Shown: piece after piece, positions 63,477-64,000 of the stretch
Numbering within the stretch: the stretch's first letter is position 1
Layout of the letters: each line of letters begins with the position of its first letter
Assembly: GCF_016613475.2 (NCBI RefSeq)
Contig: NZ_CP071517.1
Span: forward strand, 2,232,001 to 2,296,000
DNA: 64,000 bases
Reading direction: 5' to 3'
DNA from: Lysobacter arenosi
GTDB lineage: Bacteria > Pseudomonadota > Gammaproteobacteria > Xanthomonadales > Xanthomonadaceae
Position numbers and translations under genes: made by a program
The notes under the pieces: model-generated
The model's input: the letters and a program-made list of their open reading frames with translations, nothing else
Database searches by the model: none
What the model was told of the DNA's origin: nothing

Positions 63477-64000
63477 TTGCTGAGCCTGTTCCGACGCCTC
63501 TGGCGCGCCCCTGACACAGTCCCCGACGCGCTCTGGCTGGAAGTGCGCGCACGCGTTCCGTGGCTGTCCCGCCTCGATCCCGATCGCGAAGCGCGTCTGC
63601 GTGAACTCACCGCGCGCTTCCTCCATGAGAAGACCATCAGCCCGATCGGCGAGCTGGTGCTGGACGAGGTCCAGTGCTGCATGCTCGCCGCGCTGTGCTG
63701 CCTGCCGCTGATCGAGTTCGGCGCCGAAGGGCTGCGCGGCTGGTCGCAATTGATCGTCTACCCCGATGCCTTCCGCGTAAATCGCAGCCACATGGATGCC
63801 GCGGGCGTGCTGCACGAGTGGCAGGACGATCTGATCGGCGAAGCCTGGGAAGCCGGCCCGGTGATCCTGTCGTGGGCCGATGTCGCCGGCGATTGCGAAG
63901 ACCCGCGCGCGGGATTCTGCGTGGCGGCGCACGAGATCGCGCACAAGATCGACGTGCTCGACGGCCTGCTCGATGGCACGCCGCCATTGCCGCGCCACTG
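63477..64000 (+). CDS. mtfA: MtfA/M90 family zinc metallopeptidase, partial (3' end outside window)
   Basis: At least 174 residues. The zinc motif is AAHEIAHKIDVLDG (HExxH, near residue 156), unique to the MtfA/M90 group. FLHEKTISPIGELVLDEVQCCMLAALCCLPL, WSQLIVYPDAFRV and AWEAGPVILSWADV match MtfA from E. coli, a cytosolic peptidase that also binds the repressor Mlc and so affects glucose uptake. The start is TTG at 63477 (LLSLFRRLWR), as no in-frame ATG is near; CTG at 63480 is another option. The C-terminus is cut by the window edge. Confidence 0.85.
   Translation, partial: MLSLFRRLWRAPDTVPDALWLEVRARVPWLSRLDPDREARLRELTARFLHEKTISPIGELVLDEVQCCMLAALCCLPLIEFGAEGLRGWSQLIVYPDAFRVNRSHMDAAGVLHEWQDDLIGEAWEAGPVILSWADVAGDCEDPRAGFCVAAHEIAHKIDVLDGLLDGTPPLPRH

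Overview
The window is high-GC chromosomal DNA from a gammaproteobacterium of the family Xanthomonadaceae, probably Lysobacter or a close relative such as Luteimonas. The reasons are a Clp-type Crp regulator next to speD and coq7, a trpGDC block beside them, a PurC that starts as in xanthomonads, a secreted ExeM/NucH-type nuclease, and homogentisate-pathway genes controlled by a MarR regulator. Coding density is high and no insertion sequence, phage gene or CRISPR array is visible. The genus is inferred from gene content only.

Layout. 1-1.5 kb: the last two steps of tyrosine catabolism (fahA, maiA), with an operator-like palindrome in front. 1.6-7.6 kb: core genes (tRNA-Gln, rpsI, rplM, a glcF-like protein, coq7, speD, clp, an acetyltransferase, a zinc-ribbon protein). 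7.6-11.3 kb: trpG-trpD-monooxygenase-trpC-phosphatase on the minus strand. 11.4-21.9 kb: a five-gene accessory operon on the same strand (lysozyme/SH3/amidase-like protein, CHAT-SIR2 fusion, STAND ATPase with WD40 propeller, C25/caspase-like peptidase, alpha/beta hydrolase). It looks like an NTP-dependent conflict or regulated cell-death system and is the most interesting part of the window. 22-25.6 kb: a two-component system, a small secreted Lys-rich protein, a structured repeat element and a zinc-ribbon protein. 25.8-31 kb: trpE, rraA, rpe, a J-domain protein, purC, and small membrane proteins. 31-35.9 kb: transporters (EamA, NhaA, CaxA), a reductase and a lipoprotein. 36-39 kb: hmgA and hppD with a divergent marR. 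39-47 kb: an M14 peptidase, a POT peptide transporter, NUDIX, tryptophan dioxygenase, and the large secreted nuclease. 47.6-52 kb: 2-oxoacid dehydrogenase E1alpha, E1beta and E2, with an SH3 and a cupin gene wedged in. 52-64 kb: VOC protein, diguanylate cyclase, MBL hydrolase, trpS, stress proteins (CsbD, two entericidins), arginase, tRNA-Thr, SPOR protein, coaX, birA, and the start of mtfA.

How the genes work together. All four enzymes from 4-hydroxyphenylpyruvate to fumarate plus acetoacetate are present, in two loci 35 kb apart, and nearly the same 14-bp palindrome stands before both; MarR probably controls the two together. Tryptophan is represented by synthesis (trpE, G, D, C), charging (trpS) and breakdown (tryptophan 2,3-dioxygenase). 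The trp genes are split: about 14.5 kb carrying the conflict island and the two-component system lies between trpE and trpG.

Two genes carry single-base frameshifts: trpS, which should be essential, and the STAND ATPase. Because the trpS shift is hard to accept biologically, residual indel errors in the assembly are a real possibility, and the STAND gene should be checked before it is called broken.

A 115-bp element occurs twice (4.8 and 24.6 kb, opposite strands) with the same fold and several compensatory base changes.
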